Below, one piece after another: positions 62,915 to 64,000 of a DNA stretch of 64,000 nt; the stretch's first letter is position 1, and every line of letters begins with the position of its first letter. Source of the DNA: Prorocentrum cordatum (Eukaryota; Sar; Dinophyceae; Prorocentrales; Prorocentraceae). The notes under the pieces were generated by a model that saw nothing but the letters and a program-made list of their open reading frames with translations, searched no databases and was not told the DNA's origin. The stretch covers positions 49,137-113,136 of the forward strand of contig CAUYUJ010022552.1 in NCBI GenBank assembly GCA_963575745.1, given 5' to 3'. Both the position numbers and the translations under genes were made by a program.

Positions 62915-63215
62915 ACCTCCGAGCCCCCGGGGGGGCGATCGAGAGCCTGGATCCCCTCGGGAGTCTCGGGGGCGGCACAGGGGGGGGGGAGATGACACAG
63001 GGGGGGGGGAGATGATTTTTCATCAACGGGGGGGGGGGATTTCATGGCGCCTCTGCTTACTATTTCATGGCACACGTCCCTACCCCCCCCTGGGCCGCGC
63101 ACATGCCGCCCGGGGGGCGATCGAGAGCCGACCTCCGAGCCCCCGGGGGGGCGATCGAGAGCCTGGATCCCCTCGGGAGTCTCGGGGGCGGCACAGGGGG
63201 GGGGGAGATGACCAG
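62915..63215 (+). repeat. duplicated GC-rich segment of about 85-200 bp
   Basis: CCGACCTCCGAGCCCCCGGG through GGAGTCTCGGGGGCGGCACA and a G-run occurs at 62918-62990 and 63128-63212. A second duplicated block, TTTCATGGCGCCTCC/TTTCATGGCACACGTCCC and GGGCCGCGCACATGC, occurs at 63042-63108 and 63411-63475, so the larger unit partly repeats. Confidence 0.7.
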
Positions 63216-63231
63216 GGGGGGTGCAGACATC

Positions 63232-63393
63232 ACGACTAGGGGGCACATGCGAAGCCTACCCCTACCCCCCACGATTTCTAGGGGGCGGGTGGGGTTCACT
63301 TCGCTCGGGAGCTCCCGAGCGAAGTGAACCCCACCCTCCCCCTCAGGAATCGTGGGGGGTAGGGGTAGGGTTCGCATGTGGCCCCCTAATCAT
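63232..63393. repeat. near-perfect 160-bp palindrome
   Basis: Two arms of about 80 bp meet at CTCGGGAGCTCCCGAG (centre between 63311 and 63312) with no spacer. Landmarks repeat in mirror order: CACATGCGAA, CCTACCCCTACCCCCCACGA, GGTGGGGTTCACTTCGCTCG, and their reverse complements. It could extrude a cruciform. No coding capacity; the outermost bases are ACTAGGGGG and CCCCCTAAT. Confidence 0.85.
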
Positions 63394-63736
63394 GACTAGG
63401 GGGGGGGAATTTCATGGCGCCTCCTTTTATTTCATGGCATACGTCCCTGGCCCCCCCCCTGGGCCGCGCACATGCTGCCGGCCCTGATGTGCACCCCCCG
63501 CCCGTCTTGGACGCCCCTCTCTTGGCCGCTCAGGCGATCGCAAGCATGGATCAAGGGGGCGTGGATTAGCGACGGGTCCCGTTTCCATGGGGAATCGCGG
63601 ATTGCCGCCGCCGAGCGGGGCGGCGCATGGGGAGGGCACCTCCCCCGATCCATGGATTTGGCGACCGCGCACCAAATCCATTAATCGCTAATCCATGCTT
63701 GCGCGCCCCCGATTGAGACGGGGGTCCATGCTGTAA

Positions 63737-63990
63737 GCGGAGGTCAGCAAGAGCGCCCGATCTTGCAGGATCCTGCAGGGCCAGGGTCGCAATGACCCAG
63801 GTCTCGGTGCAAGCGGGGGTCAGCCAGAGCGCCCGATCTCGCAGGATCCTGCAGGGCCAGGGTCGCATTGACCTGGGTTGGGGCGCAGGATCTTGCAGGA
63901 TCCTTCGTATTGACCCGGGCTTGGGTGCATGATCTTGCAGGATCTTGCAGGATTCTGCAAGGCCTGACTGACCTGGGTCTGGATTGACCC
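63737..63990 (+). repeat. tandem repeat of about 78 bp with TGCAGGATCCTGCA palindromes
   Basis: GTCAGCAAGAGCGCCCGATC, TTGCAGGATCCTGCAGGGCC and AGGGTCGCAATGACC occur at 63743 and again at 63819 with few changes, then as partial copies (ATCTTGCAGGATC, TTGACC) to 63990. The segment 63480-63736 is unassigned. Confidence 0.75.
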
Positions 63991-64000
63991 TGGTCAGAAG

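Overview
This window looks like nuclear DNA of a dinoflagellate. The strongest sign is a relic of the dinoflagellate trans-spliced leader at 38988-39009 (20 of 22 bases match the canonical leader as I know it). Supporting signs are a secreted GDPH-motif protein of a type I associate with dinoflagellate gene sets, and a Copia-type retrotransposon whose pol carries an extra methyltransferase-like domain. Gene density is very low, triplet-period microsatellites are everywhere, and coding DNA is GC-rich. The species cannot be named from the sequence. There is one assembly gap (100 N, 21401-21500).

Layout. 1-11,000: simple repeats, foldback elements, a possible exon (1161-1393), an AT-rich island (5188-5630) and a 150-bp satellite (9590-10530). 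11,000-20,180: CGT-triplet arrays, then a 4.1-4.4 kb segment present twice in tandem. 20,200-23,100: more triplet arrays, a 161-bp hAT-like MITE, the gap, and a 0.8-kb tandem duplication. 23,100-33,000: mostly unassigned, with a decayed gag-like fragment (about 25248-25860) and one coding-like minus-strand ORF (30312-30512). 33,068-38,216 and 46,480-51,044: two copies of a roughly 5-kb composite repeat made of a 13-bp satellite around a conserved 1-kb core, with related short sequences at its ends. 38,988-39,568: spliced-leader relic followed by a zinc-finger-coding reading frame, probably a retrocopy. 42,127-42,287: second hAT-like MITE, with a perfect 8-bp target duplication. 43,844-44,773: the one convincing host gene. 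53,918-61,907: an apparently complete Ty1/Copia LTR retrotransposon. 62,000-64,000: GC-rich duplicated segments, a 160-bp near-perfect palindrome and short tandem repeats.

The retrotransposon is the centre of interest. Its LTRs (232 bp) differ at one base and are flanked by a 5-bp target duplication, so it is young. Gag and pol lie in the same frame, separated only by one TGA. Gag ends in a topoisomerase-type C4 zinc ribbon. Pol reads protease, then a C5-cytosine-methyltransferase-like domain, then integrase, reverse transcriptase and RNase H, with all polymerase, integrase and RNase H catalytic residues present. Part of the methyltransferase-like domain has clearly different codon use from its surroundings, suggesting a separate origin.

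The rest of the window is dominated by small non-autonomous elements with inverted repeats (at least eight) and by tandem repeats at several scales (3, 11, 12, 13, 14, about 64, about 80, about 100 and about 150 bp, and 0.8 and 4 kb). Boundaries of degenerate repeats are approximate because they were read by eye.
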